Below are positions 63,832 through 64,000 of a stretch of DNA of 64,000 bases, one piece after another. The translations under genes and the position numbers were made by a program. The notes below the pieces were generated by a model. That model ran no database searches and was not told the DNA's origin. It was given only the letters and a program-made list of their open reading frames with translations. The DNA comes from Salibacterium salarium. Lineage in GTDB: Bacteria > Bacillota > Bacilli > Bacillales > Marinococcaceae. Location: NCBI RefSeq assembly GCF_030813635.1, contig NZ_JAUSUM010000002.1:372001-436000 (forward strand), read 5' to 3'. Position 1 is the first letter of the stretch. Every line of letters starts with the position of its first letter.

Positions 63832-64000
63832 ATGAGTGAAAGAAAAACAGCGCTGGATCAAGCGTTAAGAAATATTGAGAAGCAGTTTGGAAAAGGTTCC
63901 ATTATGAAACTTGGAGAACAGACGGAAAGAAGAATTTCCACTTATTCAAGCGGGGCGCTAGCTATCGATGTGGCTTTAGGTGTAGGCGGTTACCCACGAG
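63832..64000 (+). CDS. recA: recombinase RecA, N-terminal part (partial)
   Basis: The first 56 codons of RecA are present, running off the window end. [29 protein letters not shown] and [21 protein letters not shown] agree with Bacillus RecA up to just before the Walker A loop. AAAAGGAGA precedes ATG 63832. RecA performs homologous strand exchange and induces LexA self-cleavage, consistent with the upstream LexA box. Confidence 0.97.
   Translation, partial: MSERKTALDQALRNIEKQFGKGSIMKLGEQTERRISTYSSGALAIDVALGVGGYPR

Noticed and set aside
1-64000. CRISPR arrays, tRNA or rRNA genes, insertion sequences, prophage
   Set aside because: Reading through the window I saw no regularly spaced direct repeats, no tRNA cloverleaf ends, and no transposase, integrase or phage structural frames.

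Overview
This is one continuous, plus-strand run of housekeeping, motility and sporulation genes from a low-GC, endospore-forming, flagellated member of the Bacillales, most likely Bacillaceae. The assignment rests on gene order. From flgG through the fli/flh/che block, rpsB-tsf-pyrH-frr, uppS-cdsA-dxr-rseP-proS-polC, rimP-nusA-infB-truB-ribF-rpsO-pnp, dpaAB-asd-dapG-dapA-rnjB-tepA-spoIIIE, ymfF-ymfM, pgsA-cinA and recA, the order follows the Bacillus subtilis chromosome closely. Dipicolinate synthase genes (dpaAB) and SpoIIIE indicate spore formation. I cannot name the genus from the sequence. No tRNA, rRNA, insertion sequence, prophage or CRISPR array was seen.

Layout. 1-16.8 kb: distal part of the fla/che operon: end of flgG, swrD, fliL, fliM, fliY, cheY, fliO, fliP, fliQ, fliR, flhB, flhA, flhF, flhG, cheB, cheC, cheD, a small membrane protein, sigD, a FapA/DUF342 protein, a small hydrophilic protein and swrB. 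17-21.3 kb: translation and nucleotide genes (rpsB, tsf, pyrH, frr), then uppS. 21.3-30.7 kb: cdsA, dxr, rseP, proS, polC. 30.8-40.7 kb: rimP-nusA-rnpM-ylxQ-infB-ylxP-rbfA, truB, ribF, rpsO, pnp. 40.7-50.4 kb: ylxY, mlpA, ymxH, dpaAB, asd-dapG-dapA, rnjB. 50.7-64 kb: tepA, ylzJ, spoIIIE, the ymf cluster, pgsA, cinA, a DbpA-type DEAD-box helicase and the start of recA behind a LexA box.

How the genes work together. The first block builds the flagellar export gate and switch, places the flagella (FlhF/FlhG), adapts chemotaxis (CheB/C/D/Y) and transcribes late flagellar genes (SigD). The middle blocks supply ribosome assembly, isoprenoid/phospholipid precursors, membrane proteolysis, DNA replication and RNA turnover. 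dpaAB, asd, dapG and dapA all concern the aspartate-to-dihydrodipicolinate branch that feeds both cell wall and spore dipicolinic acid.

Main oddities. (1) flhB is split by a -1 frameshift in an A7 run; restoring one A gives a full-length 360-residue protein. (2) cheA and cheW, normally between cheB and cheC, are absent and the junction is only 25 nt. (3) An 8-bp perfect hairpin separates the Shine-Dalgarno sequence of swrD from its ATG. (4) A multi-stem RNA element lies between tsf and pyrH. (5) RNase J2 carries Arg at position 79 in place of a metal-ligand His. (6) A helicase gene is inserted between cinA and recA. (7) Two foldback repeat-like elements occur at about 43.5 and 50.5 kb. I did not find a clearly new multi-gene system in this window.
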